A stretch of DNA of 64,000 nt from Verrucomicrobiales bacterium (GTDB lineage Bacteria; Verrucomicrobiota; Verrucomicrobiia; Verrucomicrobiales; DEV007), in the NCBI GenBank assembly GCA_029210205.1, contig JARGOD010000005.1, forward strand, positions 21,181 to 85,180, read 5' to 3'. Below are positions 26,410 through 35,300 of this stretch, piece by piece; the stretch's first letter is position 1; every line of letters starts with the position of its first letter. Made by a program: the position numbers and the translations under genes. The notes below the pieces were generated by a model that was not told where the DNA came from, did no database searches, and was given only the letters and a program-made list of their open reading frames with translations.

Positions 26410-27882
26410 ATGAGTAAATCAGCTGTCATTCTTTGCGGTCTTTTCACGATTTTGTTTATTTCGCTGACCAACGGAGAAGATTCACGACCTCCAAACGTTG
26501 TCATCGTTTTTACGGATGATCAGGGCTACGGCGATGTCGGAGTCTTTGGCGCAGAGGGATATGAGACTCCGCATCTTGATAAAATGGCTGCTGAAGGCCG
26601 CACCTTCACACGGTGGTATGCCGCTCAGGCAGTCTGCTCAGCCTCGCGGACGGGTCTCTTGACTGGTTGCTATCCGAATCGTCTTGGCATGCATGGAGCA
26701 CTCGGACCGGGCAGTGCTCACGGGCTAAACCCTGAAGAGACAACGCTTCCGGAAGTTTTTAAGTCGAAAGGATACGCCACCGGTATGTTTGGTAAGTGGC
26801 ACCTTGGGGACCATGAAAAGTTTTTGCCGCTGAACCACGGATTTGACGAGTATTTTGGCATCCCTTACTCCAACGACATGTGGCCAATGCACCCGACCGC
26901 AAAGCATTTTCCACCGCTTCCGTTAATCGATGGAAATGATTGGCTGCGTCATGCCGACGAGAAAGATCAGAAGATGATGACGACTTGGCTGACGACGAAA
27001 GCTGTCGATTTCATCAACCGGAACCGGGAGAATCCATTCTTTCTCTACGTGCCTCATCCGCAACCGCACGTTCCTCTGTATGTGAGTGATCGCTTTGCCG
27101 GAACGACGGAACATGGAATTTACGGAGACGTCATCGCAGAGATTGACTGGTCGGTAGGAGAAATCCTCAATGCGATCAGCACTAATGGTCTTGACGAAGA
27201 CACACTCGTCATTTTCACGAGCGACAACGGTCCCTGGCTTTCCTACGGCACTCACGCGGGTTCTTCGGGGCCGCTGCGCGAGGGTAAGGGGACTTCATGG
27301 GAGGGTGGATACCGTGAACCATGCATCATGCGTTGGCCCGGAACAATCCCCGCCGGGACGGTGACCGACACGCCGGCGATGAATATCGACCTTCTTCCAA
27401 CACTCGCCAATTTGATTGAGGCTGAGCTCCCTGAGCGAAAGATTGATGGGCTCGATGTTTGGCCCATCATTTCCGGGGAAGAGGGCGCGGAAAATCCTCA
27501 TGATGCATATTGGATATACTACAAAAAAAATGAATTGCAGGCGGTCATGAGCGGCGACTGGAAGCTCATACTTCCGCACACCTATCGGACTCTGGGTGGT
27601 CGTGAAGGCACCAGTGACGGGCTTCCGATCAAATATGAAAATCTTAAGTCAGGCCTCGAGTTGTATGATCTCAGTAAAGACATCGGGGAAAGCAATAACC
27701 TTGCTGGCTCCATGCCGGAAAAAGTTGCTGATTTAATGAAGCATGCCGAAGCAGCCCGCGCCGAACTGGGAGACAATCTAGTGAAGAGAGAAGGCAGCGG
27801 ATCGCGCGAGCCGGGCAGACTGACTGAGGAGGAGCGATTGGCGCTCGAGAAAAAACATTGGCCAGACGGAAAGAAAAAGTGA
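26410..27882 (+). CDS. S1-family sulfatase (exported)
   Basis: About 490 residues. A signal peptide (SKSAVILCGLFTILFISLT) follows ATG 26410; ATG 26401 is an alternative. Metal-binding FTDDQGYGDVG opens the domain. The formylglycine motif is CSASRTGLLTG (C-x-A-x-R). FGKWHLGDH and FTSDNGPWLSYG supply further active-site His, Lys, Asp and Asn. It would hydrolyse sulfate esters of a glycan in the periplasm. A maturation enzyme for formylglycine is not in the window. This gene supports a sulfated-polysaccharide-degrading lifestyle. Confidence 0.94.
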   Translation: MSKSAVILCGLFTILFISLTNGEDSRPPNVVIVFTDDQGYGDVGVFGAEGYETPHLDKMAAEGRTFTRWYAAQAVCSASRTGLLTGCYPNRLGMHGALGPGSAHGLNPEETTLPEVFKSKGYATGMFGKWHLGDHEKFLPLNHGFDEYFGIPYSNDMWPMHPTAKHFPPLPLIDGNDWLRHADEKDQKMMTTWLTTKAVDFINRNRENPFFLYVPHPQPHVPLYVSDRFAGTTEHGIYGDVIAEIDWSVGEILNAISTNGLDEDTLVIFTSDNGPWLSYGTHAGSSGPLREGKGTSWEGGYREPCIMRWPGTIPAGTVTDTPAMNIDLLPTLANLIEAELPERKIDGLDVWPIISGEEGAENPHDAYWIYYKKNELQAVMSGDWKLILPHTYRTLGGREGTSDGLPIKYENLKSGLELYDLSKDIGESNNLAGSMPEKVADLMKHAEAARAELGDNLVKREGSGSREPGRLTEEERLALEKKHWPDGKKK

Positions 27883-27907
27883 CGAGGTGCCGTATTCATC
27901 CGCCATC

Positions 27908-28195
27908 ATGGCAGAATACGAAGATCGATACCCCCTTAACACTCCCGGAGCCTTTTACGTCGATGACCAGTGCATCGATTGTGACATGTGTCGTTTGAAT
28001 GCTCCGGACTTTTTCACCCGTGATGACGAAGGCGCCCAATCCTTCGTTCATCATCAGCCCACTACTGAGGCGGAGAGGAACCTTTGTCTTGAAGCGCTTG
28101 ATGGATGCCCTGTTGAAGCGATCGGAGGCGACGGACCCGCCAGAGAAATCGATGGGAAAAATCACTCCCGTCTTTCCGATTTCGTGCGACAATAG
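27908..28195 (+). CDS. Ferredoxin with one iron-sulfur cluster
   Basis: A 95-residue acidic protein starting at ATG 27908 (MAEYEDRYPLNTPG). The cluster ligands are CIDCDMC (C-x2-C-x2-C) and the distant CPVEAI, the pattern of single-cluster [3Fe-4S]/[4Fe-4S] ferredoxins of about this size. It is a soluble electron carrier with no fixed partner visible. It lies seven bases before metF and may supply electrons to it or simply share its transcript. Confidence 0.88.
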   Translation: MAEYEDRYPLNTPGAFYVDDQCIDCDMCRLNAPDFFTRDDEGAQSFVHHQPTTEAERNLCLEALDGCPVEAIGGDGPAREIDGKNHSRLSDFVRQ

Positions 28196-28202
28196 CCGCC
28201 AC

Positions 28203-29111
28203 ATGCACATTCAGGATATCTTGGCCCGGGGAAAGACGACTTTCTCCTTCGAATTTTTTCCGCCGAAAACGGAGAAGGCATCCGAGGCGCTTTATGAGAC
28301 TATCTCAGAGCTCGAGGCTTATGAGCCAGCTTTTGTCAGTGTGACCTATGGTGCCGGTGGCTCGACTCGTGAGCTCACGAACGATCTTGTCGTTCGGCTG
28401 AAGACGACGACGTCGCTCGATCCAATTCCCCATCTCACTTGTGTGTGTCATCAGGAAGGCGATATTGAATCCATTCTTTCGCGTTACGCTGAAGAGGGCG
28501 TTAGCAATATATTAGCTTTAGGTGGGGATCCACCTCGCGACCTGACCAATTATCGGAAAGCCGACGATGCTTTTCAACAGGCCGCTGATCTCGTCCGCTA
28601 CATTCGGAATTTCAAAGGGCATGCGGATTCCCGTGGTTTTGGGATCGGCGTTGCAGGATTTCCTGAAGGGCATCCAGGCACCCCGAATCGCCTCAAGGAA
28701 ATGGATTACCTCAAGGCGAAAGTCGATGAAGGCGCCGATTACATTGTGACTCAGCTTTTTTTCAGCAATGACGACTTTCACGATTTTCGTGATCGTTGTT
28801 CGCTTGCCGGAATCAATGTTCCGATCATTGCCGGAATCATGCCTGTCGCTTCAACGAAAGGCATGGAGCGAATGGCCGATCTTGCCGCCGGGGCACGCTT
28901 CCCCGCTAAGCTCTTACGTTCTCTCGGCCGTGCCGGTGATGATTCAAAAGCGGTCGAGAAGGTGGGGATCCATTACGCGACCGAACAGTGCTCAGATCTT
29001 CTTGAGCACGATGTAGCCGGGATCCACTTTTACACTCTCAACCAGTCTCATGCGACGCGTGAGATCTATGCGAACCTGGGGCTTAAGACCTCCGCGTCGC
29101 TCGTAGCTTGA
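28203..29111 (+). CDS. metF: Methylenetetrahydrofolate reductase
   Basis: A 302-residue FAD-dependent TIM barrel. ATG 28203 (MHIQDILARGKTTFSFEFFP) is chosen. The ORF-track start at 27999 lies inside the ferredoxin gene in another frame. Family motifs: TFSFEFFPPKTEKA, FVSVTYGAGGSTRE, HLTCVCH, LALGGDPP and QLFFSND. It reduces methylenetetrahydrofolate to methyltetrahydrofolate for methionine synthesis. The close ferredoxin gene upstream is notable, because some bacterial MetF types accept electrons from ferredoxin rather than NADH. Confidence 0.95.
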   Translation: MHIQDILARGKTTFSFEFFPPKTEKASEALYETISELEAYEPAFVSVTYGAGGSTRELTNDLVVRLKTTTSLDPIPHLTCVCHQEGDIESILSRYAEEGVSNILALGGDPPRDLTNYRKADDAFQQAADLVRYIRNFKGHADSRGFGIGVAGFPEGHPGTPNRLKEMDYLKAKVDEGADYIVTQLFFSNDDFHDFRDRCSLAGINVPIIAGIMPVASTKGMERMADLAAGARFPAKLLRSLGRAGDDSKAVEKVGIHYATEQCSDLLEHDVAGIHFYTLNQSHATREIYANLGLKTSASLVA

Positions 29112-29124
29112 TCCTGGCGAATTG

Positions 29125-30159
29125 ATGAAGCGTTTCCCCTGGCGCATCGTTCTCTACCTTGTTTTCCTGCTCTATATCTTTCTGGATTTAAAGGTTTGTC
29201 AGGGGCCGCTCAGTCAAGCATTCTCAGAGCGGCAAAGCACCCTCGAAGAGGCTGCAAAAGATCAAAATTGGGTTGCCTTGGTGAATCAGGAGCCAATTTC
29301 CTCTGATCAGCTTCGGCTCGCTGTTTTCCGGCATCTTTATCAGCGGGGGAAGGAAAGTGATGCCATCCCTGAAAGGAATCATGAAATGATTCGCAGAGCC
29401 GTCCTGCAGTCACTGATTGATGATTTGTTAGTGAAGCAGTACGCTGACGGGGAAGGGTTTTCTGCTTCTGATGAAGAGATTTCCGGTTTCATCGAAACAT
29501 GGGAAGCCCAGTTTGGTTCTCTCGAAGAACTTGAGGAGAGGGCTGAACTTCAGTCTCTTGAGTTAGAGGAACGACGGGCTGAACTCGGCCGAATTTGGTC
29601 GAGAAAGAAATGGCTTGAGAAACGAATCGCTCCCGGAATCGATGTCACTGATGAAGAAGTTCGTGAATGGTTCGAAGCGAACCGGGAGAGTGGAAAAGGC
29701 TTTTTGGAGCCGGAGAAAATCCGGGCCCGGATTATTTTTCTCAGTACCGTGATCAATGATGATGATTCGCGCGAAAAGCTGATTCGCAGGATTCATCGAC
29801 AGATTGGAGAGGGGGAGGGAACATTTGAAGAATTGGCAGAAGAATTTTCTGAGGATCTCCGGACGAAGAAGCGGGGAGGGGACATGAACTGGTTTGCCCG
29901 GGACAGGGTTCCGGATGATTTTGGGGAAGTCGTCTTTGCGCTGGAAGTAGGGGCGCTTAGTGAACCTTTTCGTACCTCGATTGGATGGAACCTGGTGAAA
30001 ATAGAAGACCGACAAGACGAGCGACCTGTTTCATTCGAAGAAATCGAAACTGAAATCAGGCATCACCTCGAAAATCAACGAACCGTTGAGACGATCAAGA
30101 GACTCATGAAGAAGCTTCGCACGGTCGCGAATATTCGATTGTTTCCGGAGAACCTTTGA
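29125..30159 (+). CDS. SurA-like peptidyl-prolyl cis-trans isomerase (parvulin)
   Basis: A 344-residue protein. An uncleaved anchor or signal (RIVLYLVFLLYIFLDL) is followed by a SurA-N-like helical chaperone region (about 50-180). A single parvulin domain (about 190-310) has KRGGDMNWFARDRVPDDFGE and FRTSIGWNLVKIEDRQDERP. Such proteins help fold outer-membrane proteins in the periplasm. ATG 29125 (MKRFPWRIVLYL) is preferred over the TTG at 29122. It lies 13 bases after metF on the same strand. Confidence 0.88.
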   Translation: MKRFPWRIVLYLVFLLYIFLDLKVCQGPLSQAFSERQSTLEEAAKDQNWVALVNQEPISSDQLRLAVFRHLYQRGKESDAIPERNHEMIRRAVLQSLIDDLLVKQYADGEGFSASDEEISGFIETWEAQFGSLEELEERAELQSLELEERRAELGRIWSRKKWLEKRIAPGIDVTDEEVREWFEANRESGKGFLEPEKIRARIIFLSTVINDDDSREKLIRRIHRQIGEGEGTFEELAEEFSEDLRTKKRGGDMNWFARDRVPDDFGEVVFALEVGALSEPFRTSIGWNLVKIEDRQDERPVSFEEIETEIRHHLENQRTVETIKRLMKKLRTVANIRLFPENL

Positions 30160-30178
30160 AGCGATTTGGTCCCGTCAG

Positions 30179-31639
30179 CTAACTTAGGTAAGCAGATAAG
30201 CCCTGAACTCCGCCCTCACGGCCAAAGCCGCTCTCTTTGTATCCTCCAAAGGGGCTGGTGGGATCGAATTTGTTGAAGGTATTCGCCCAAATAACGCCGG
30301 CCTTGAGCTGGTCCGCGATGCTGAAGATTTTGCTTCCTTTGTCCGTCCAGATTCCGGCGCTTAGACCATAGCATGTGTCGTTGGCGAGGCTGACTGCCTC
30401 CGCCGGAGTACGAAACGTCATGATGCTGAGAACCGGGCCGAATATTTCCTCACGAGCGACCCGGTGGCTCGAGGTCACTCCGGTGAAGAACGAAGGACGA
30501 TGCCAGAAGCCTTCCTCCGGAATCCGGCAAGACGAAGTATGCAACTCGGCTCCCTCCTCTTCCCCTGTTTTGACCAGTTCTGTGATTCGTTTCAATTGCG
30601 CCTTTGAGTTGATCGCGCCGATATCAGTATTTTTATCGAGCGGATCGCCGACGCGAAGAGTTTCGATGCGGCGTGAGAGCCGGGCAACAAAATCATCGTG
30701 AATCGATTCCTGAATGAGGAGGCGACTGCCTGCACAACAAACGTGTCCCTGATTGAAATAGATCCCGTTGATGACTCCTTCGACGGCTTGATCGATAGTG
30801 CAGTCGTCAAATACGATATTGGCTGCTTTTCCCCCCAGTTCGAGAGTCAGCTTCTTCGGGGTTCCAGCGACAGATTGCGCGATGCGTTTTCCGACCGCGG
30901 TGGAACCGGTGAAAGCTATCTTGTCGACGTCATCATGTTCGACGAGGGCCGCGCCTGTTTCCCCGGCACCACTTACGATATTGACAACGCCCGGGGGAAG
31001 GCCGGCATCCTGAAAGATCTCCGCGAGGTGCATTGCGGTGATGGATGTTGTTTCCGCCGGCTTGAGGACGACCGTATTGCCGCAAGCCAATGCCGGGGCA
31101 ATCTTCCAGGCGGCCATGAGGAGTGGAAAATTCCACGGGATGACCTGGCCGGCAACGCCGAGTGGTCGAGGGTCCTTGCCGGGAAACGCGTATTTCAGCT
31201 TGTCGGCCCAGCCGGCATAGTAGAAAAAGTGTGCTGCGACGAGGGGGAGATCTACGTCCCGACTTTCTTTAATAGGCTTGCCGCCGTCCATTGACTCGAG
31301 GATCGCCAACTCGCGCGCTTTTTCCTGAATGATCCGGGCAATGCGGAAGAGGTATTTCCCACGCTCAGCAGGAGGCATCGGACCCCAGACTTTTTCGTAG
31401 GCGCGCCTTGCGCTTTTCACGGCGAGATTGATGTCTGATTCTTCCGCCTTTGCAATGCGGGCGAGACGTTTCCCGGTTGCAGGATTAACCGAGTTGAAAT
31501 AGCTGCCGGATTGGGGTGCGACAAATTCTCCATTGATGAACAGTTCGTACTGCTTCTTCAGGGGAACCGGGGTTGTTTCCGGAGCGGGAGCGTAACTGAG
31601 GGAGCTTCCAAATTTGAGATGATGTTTCTTTTTGTCCAT
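30179..31639 (-). CDS. NAD-dependent aldehyde dehydrogenase
   Basis: A 486-residue ALDH superfamily enzyme. It shows PWNFPLLMAAWKIAPALACG (cofactor site), FTGSTAVGKRIAQ, the general base Glu in LELGGKAANIVF and the nucleophile Cys in GHVCCAGSRL, plus SPFGGYKESGFGREGG at the end. The first 30 residues are a nonfamily, basic lead. Twelve bases upstream on the same strand is deoC, whose product is acetaldehyde, so it may oxidise that acetaldehyde. Convergent with the PPIase gene. Confidence 0.93.
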   Translation of the reverse strand: MDKKKHHLKFGSSLSYAPAPETTPVPLKKQYELFINGEFVAPQSGSYFNSVNPATGKRLARIAKAEESDINLAVKSARRAYEKVWGPMPPAERGKYLFRIARIIQEKARELAILESMDGGKPIKESRDVDLPLVAAHFFYYAGWADKLKYAFPGKDPRPLGVAGQVIPWNFPLLMAAWKIAPALACGNTVVLKPAETTSITAMHLAEIFQDAGLPPGVVNIVSGAGETGAALVEHDDVDKIAFTGSTAVGKRIAQSVAGTPKKLTLELGGKAANIVFDDCTIDQAVEGVINGIYFNQGHVCCAGSRLLIQESIHDDFVARLSRRIETLRVGDPLDKNTDIGAINSKAQLKRITELVKTGEEEGAELHTSSCRIPEEGFWHRPSFFTGVTSSHRVAREEIFGPVLSIMTFRTPAEAVSLANDTCYGLSAGIWTDKGSKIFSIADQLKAGVIWANTFNKFDPTSPFGGYKESGFGREGGVQGLSAYLS

Positions 31640-31651
31640 CCTAAGGTGCTG

Positions 31652-32551
31652 CTAGCTTTTGGAAAAATAGTCAGCGCTTTGATAATTACCGTCGATGAGT
31701 TTGGCGAGTTGAAGTTCCACGTCTCCGAGGAGTGAACTGGCTCCAAAGCGGAATAAATCGGGAGTGAGCCAGTCGTCACCTAGAGTTTCTTTTACCATGA
31801 CGAGAAACTGAAGAGCCTCTTTTGCCGTTCGGATTCCGCCGGCTGGTTTCACTCCGATTCTTTTCCCGGTTTTGAGGAAATGATCACGAACCGTTTCAAG
31901 CATGACGAGGGTGACGGGCAGAGTCGCAGCCGGGGAAACCTTGCCGGTTGAGGTCTTAATGAAATCACCGCCCGCTTCAATCGCGAGCTGACTCACGAGC
32001 CTGACGTTGTCATAAGTTTGGAGTTCACCCGTCTCGAAGATAACTTTGAGGTGAGCTTTTCCACAGGCTTCTTTGACTGCGGAAATTTCATCACTCACTT
32101 CAGCGAGCCTGCCTTCTAGAAAATTACCTCGACTAATGACCATGTCGATTTCTTGAGCCCCTGACTGAACTGCATCTTTCACATCGGCGAGCCTTAACTT
32201 TAAAGGATATTGCCCGCTGGGAAATCCGGTGGCAACAGAGGCGACAGGAATGCTGCTTCCATCGAGTTCCTCCACGGCGTGAGCCACTTGATTAGGGTAG
32301 ACACAGACCGCACCGCAGGGTGGACAGTCATATCGCTTTGCCATTGGCTGACGTGCTTTGCGGCAGAGGCGTGAGACTTTGCCCTTCGTGTCGGCTCCTT
32401 CAAGCGTCGTCAGGTCCATCATCGAAACTGCCATCTTGAGACCAACTGCCTTGGCCTCATTTTTGATGGAGCGTTTCTTGAAGCTTGCGGCACGCTCTTC
32501 GAGGCCGACCTGATCAATGCGGGGCACAGGGTAGTTTAAAACAAACGACAT
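31652..32551 (-). CDS. deoC: Deoxyribose-phosphate aldolase
   Basis: A 299-residue class I aldolase, longer than the 250-260 residues of E. coli because of an N-terminal extension (VPRIDQVGLEERAASFKKRS). Core motifs: MMDLTTLEGADTKGKV, DMVISRGNFLEG, KVIFETGELQTYDNV, the Schiff-base lysine in GDFIKTSTGKVS, and GVKPAGGIRTAKEAL. It splits 2-deoxyribose-5-phosphate into acetaldehyde and glyceraldehyde-3-phosphate. The deoC-aldehyde dehydrogenase pair is a compact deoxyribose salvage unit. Confidence 0.95.
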   Translation of the reverse strand: MSFVLNYPVPRIDQVGLEERAASFKKRSIKNEAKAVGLKMAVSMMDLTTLEGADTKGKVSRLCRKARQPMAKRYDCPPCGAVCVYPNQVAHAVEELDGSSIPVASVATGFPSGQYPLKLRLADVKDAVQSGAQEIDMVISRGNFLEGRLAEVSDEISAVKEACGKAHLKVIFETGELQTYDNVRLVSQLAIEAGGDFIKTSTGKVSPAATLPVTLVMLETVRDHFLKTGKRIGVKPAGGIRTAKEALQFLVMVKETLGDDWLTPDLFRFGASSLLGDVELQLAKLIDGNYQSADYFSKS

Positions 32552-32579
32552 GACTTAACGGAGAGGCTTCGTGTCACAC

Positions 32580-33398
32580 TCAGCACATCTTCACCATATC
32601 TTTCACCAACTGAAAGTAGAGATAAAAAAGTCCGCGCCAGGAATATCGAAAAGTCCCCGCTTTTTCAGCTAATCGGATGAGTCCGGTCTCAAGATTGTAA
32701 GTGATTTGCCGGCCGGTCTCTCCTTGGATCAGTTCAGTCAAAGTTTCGGGGTCTTCTTCCACGAAATGAGTCGTTTCAAGAGACAGGCTATCCATCCAGT
32801 TTGAGTGAACTTCAAGAAGTTCGCTGAACGTTTCGGAGGCGGGAGACTGCCGGATTTGAACATCTGGAGCAGCCTTCATCGGATTGCTGAACGGAAGATT
32901 TGTCGTCCGATAAGTTGTTCCGTCTTCGCCACGCGAGGTGAGGGTCAGGCACCCCCAGGCGATCCCGTCCTGCTCGGTGAAACAAATGGCGGCCTGCCGC
33001 CGGTTCTCGGCGTGATAGAAGAGGCGATAAAATTGATTCATTCCGTCCCATTCCCAGCCGTTGTCAGAAACATACTCAAAGCCCTCTTCCTCAACCTCCT
33101 CAGTTAAATTTAAAAAATCGGGGAAGCGAGAGGTATTAGGTGGTGTCGCCTTTTCGAGCGTTTTGTCGACCGGGAGCCGGAGCTGACGGATGCGGGTGAG
33201 CAGCTCGACCCAAGGGAGGAGAAACCACATGAGCAGTCCTCCGAGACCGGCAATAATGTTTTCTGTCGGCAGGTAAAAAGCAAGAAAAGTGGCGGCGAGA
33301 ATGCCGATCGCTCCCAGCTTGCGCAAAATCTTGTGCTGAAAGCTTCGCAGGCCGAAGGAAAAGGCGAGAACGCCGAGAATGATAAAAAGTTCACTCAT
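32580..33398 (-). CDS. Membrane protein of unknown function
   Basis: A 272-residue protein. The first 75 residues contain two or three hydrophobic helices (ELFIILGVLAFSFGL, LGAIGILAATFLAFYLP, IIAGLGGLLMWFLLPWVELL). The remaining 200 form a soluble mixed domain with many aromatic and acidic residues (FYRLFYHAENRRQAAICFTE, GTTYRTTNLPF). No family recognised. The same layout (short membrane part, soluble sensor-like domain) is common in uncharacterised PVC proteins. It lies 28 bases upstream of deoC on the same strand, but a functional link is not evident. Confidence 0.7.
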   Translation of the reverse strand: MSELFIILGVLAFSFGLRSFQHKILRKLGAIGILAATFLAFYLPTENIIAGLGGLLMWFLLPWVELLTRIRQLRLPVDKTLEKATPPNTSRFPDFLNLTEEVEEEGFEYVSDNGWEWDGMNQFYRLFYHAENRRQAAICFTEQDGIAWGCLTLTSRGEDGTTYRTTNLPFSNPMKAAPDVQIRQSPASETFSELLEVHSNWMDSLSLETTHFVEEDPETLTELIQGETGRQITYNLETGLIRLAEKAGTFRYSWRGLFYLYFQLVKDMVKMC

Positions 33399-33491
33399 GT
33401 GTCGAGTTCACGATACGACGTGACGATGCGGTGAGAAAGGGGAAATCCAAGTGGATTTGGGTGAGGAAGAAAGCGCGTAACGAACCTTGTT

Positions 33492-34151
33492 CTACTTTTT
33501 CCGTTTAAAAATCGCGACGTGGCGGTCGACCGATTTTCCCTCGGTGATGAGTTCGCGTGTCTCCGGATTGAACTCACTCTTAATCAATTCACCGCCTAGT
33601 CGCTGGATCGCTTCGAGTGCGAGCTGGTGCTCCTTGTCGAAGTAGCTCGTGATAATGAGGCGACCATCTTCATCGAGTTTGTTAAGCGCCTGGTCATAGA
33701 TTTCCTCCCAGGTTTTCGCGCCGTTCCAATAGTTCTGATGACGCATGAAGACGAGGTCGAAGTCTTCCCCCAACTCTTCGTGTCCGTCGAGCTTGCTGGC
33801 GTCTCCGGTGAAAAAATCGCATTCGCGGGTGCCGGGTTTACCCTGGAGTTTTTTCTTTCCCCCAAAGCGAAGATTCGCATCGGCGATCTCGCGGGCCCGG
33901 ACATCGACACCGGTGAGCTTGACTAATCTCTCATCGCCGGGCTCTTTCAGGTCCGCGAGAAAATCGGTGAGGACTTCGGCTTCTCGGCAGTCTCCGCAGG
34001 CGAGATCGAGGATGCGGGCTTCGTCTTTTTTGGCAAGTCGGCGGCGGACCGCTTGCTCATCCCCTGAGGTAACTTTCCGCAGCATCTTTCGAAGCCGCTG
34101 GAGGTCTTCCTCGGTTTCCGCTTTGAAACGATCGGACATTTTGAATTTCAC
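33492..34151 (-). CDS. Class I SAM-dependent methyltransferase
   Basis: A 219-residue protein. Motif I is LDLACGDCREAEVL (about residues 50-63), followed by the acidic GVDVRAREIADANLRFGG. The FVFMRHQNYW-like motif IV is DLVFMRHQNYWNG, then LNKLDEDGRLIITSYFDKEH. Substrate unknown. The GTG start at 34151 overlaps the stop of the upstream DUF3500 gene by four bases (GTGA), which suggests coupling; ATG 34139 (MSDRFKAE) is the alternative. Confidence 0.83.
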   Translation of the reverse strand: MKFKMSDRFKAETEEDLQRLRKMLRKVTSGDEQAVRRRLAKKDEARILDLACGDCREAEVLTDFLADLKEPGDERLVKLTGVDVRAREIADANLRFGGKKKLQGKPGTRECDFFTGDASKLDGHEELGEDFDLVFMRHQNYWNGAKTWEEIYDQALNKLDEDGRLIITSYFDKEHQLALEAIQRLGGELIKSEFNPETRELITEGKSVDRHVAIFKRKK

Positions 34152-35179
34152 TCGGCAGCGTGATGCGCCTGATAGTGCTCTTTGAGAACATCACGTCCAA
34201 AGTCGCCAGAAAAATCGCGCCAGACAGCGTGAACGTGACTCGCGTTGTTTTGCGTGTTCGCGTATTCGAGGAGAAAGGTCGGACCCTGCACCCGGTAGTA
34301 GTGAGGCTCGCCTTTCTCGATTCCACCGGCCCAGGCAAAGACGATCTTATCCATCCCTGCCTCTTTGATTGCGGCGAGGTCGTCTTTGGCCACTTCAGGA
34401 CGGATCCGGTGCACGTAGGTGTGAATGAGATTTCGAAGCATCGGGCGCTGCTCTTTCGTGAGGTCACCCCAGGCGAGACCGGCGTCACCAAGCGAGCTGA
34501 CGGTTGAGTCTGCTGAAGTCAGAATGTCGCGAGGAGCTTTTTCTTCCACGATTGTTTTTGCTCGCTGCTCGTTGGAGAGCGCTTTAATTAGTGTCCTTGC
34601 GACGTCCTCTTCGGCGGCAAGAACGCGGAGGCCTTTACGTGGGCCTTCCAGGATCTCGCCGGGATTTGAGGCAAAGAAGCTTGGCGTGCTGGAAACAACA
34701 GCTCCGTCAGCAATCGTGAAGTTCATCGAGAGGTGATGCCCTTCGAAACGCCAGCCCCAGGCCTTTGATCCGGGCTCGCCGAAGATAGAGACGTAATACA
34801 TGAGGGTGTCGCGCTTCGCGTCATTTTCCAGTTCCCAGAGCACCTGCTCGAGGCTCATGATCTGAAGGGCAGTTAGATATCCCCGATGACTGAGTCCCGT
34901 GCTGAGAAGCCCGTAGGCAAGGTGGCGCTGGTCGCTGCTCATTGATTTCAGCGTTATCCCTCCCCGCATCTCTTCACCCTCGAAAGGTTTTGGAATGAAG
35001 TGCCAGTTTTCGCGCTCTTCGTTAGTCAGTTCAAAGGTTGCGAGATCCTTTTGCTCTTCGCTAAGCATGGAAAGCCAGAGTTTTGCGGCATCGGCCATTT
35101 CGGTGGCCGCTTCATGGGCCTTCAGCGGGGGTGCCAGAAGTAGCACAAGGAGGGCTGCACATAGAGGAAGTTTCATCAT
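34148..35179 (-). CDS. DUF3500 exported protein
   Basis: About 343 residues starting at ATG 35179 or 35176. The ORF-track start at 35278 lies in basic nonfamily sequence. A signal peptide (KLPLCAALLVLLLAPPLKA) precedes a DUF3500 region: LTNEERENWHFIPKPFEGEE, SMSSDQRHLAYGLLSTGLSH and SLEQVLWELE. The pattern of conserved Trp, His and the closing VQGPTFLLEYANTQNNASH is typical. Function unknown. It is divergent from the ECF sigma gene. Confidence 0.85.
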   Translation of the reverse strand: MMKLPLCAALLVLLLAPPLKAHEAATEMADAAKLWLSMLSEEQKDLATFELTNEERENWHFIPKPFEGEEMRGGITLKSMSSDQRHLAYGLLSTGLSHRGYLTALQIMSLEQVLWELENDAKRDTLMYYVSIFGEPGSKAWGWRFEGHHLSMNFTIADGAVVSSTPSFFASNPGEILEGPRKGLRVLAAEEDVARTLIKALSNEQRAKTIVEEKAPRDILTSADSTVSSLGDAGLAWGDLTKEQRPMLRNLIHTYVHRIRPEVAKDDLAAIKEAGMDKIVFAWAGGIEKGEPHYYRVQGPTFLLEYANTQNNASHVHAVWRDFSGDFGRDVLKEHYQAHHAAE

Positions 35180-35235
35180 GGCGCGTAGTAAGCCAAGGAA
35201 AGCGCGATAGGGCAAGGGCGTAATCAATGCCCTGA

Positions 35236-35262
35236 TGTAACCGCTCGCAGGATTGCGTCGTC
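35236..35262 (+). promoter_or_regulatory. Candidate ECF-type promoter of the sigma factor operon
   Basis: TGTAAC (35236-35241) and CGTC (35259-35262) are separated by 17 bases. This is the -35/-10 pattern of many ECF sigma factors, such as the Bacillus SigX/SigW type. The -10 lies 38 bases before the sigma start codon. It would provide autoregulation. Read by eye, so moderate support only. Confidence 0.4.
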
Positions 35263-35300
35263 TTCTAAAGTGGCGCATTCTAAGATAGCCCGACCGGCCA

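Noticed and set aside
30698-31294. 198-codon + strand frame inside aldehyde dehydrogenase
   Set aside because: Shadow frame opposite the catalytic core.
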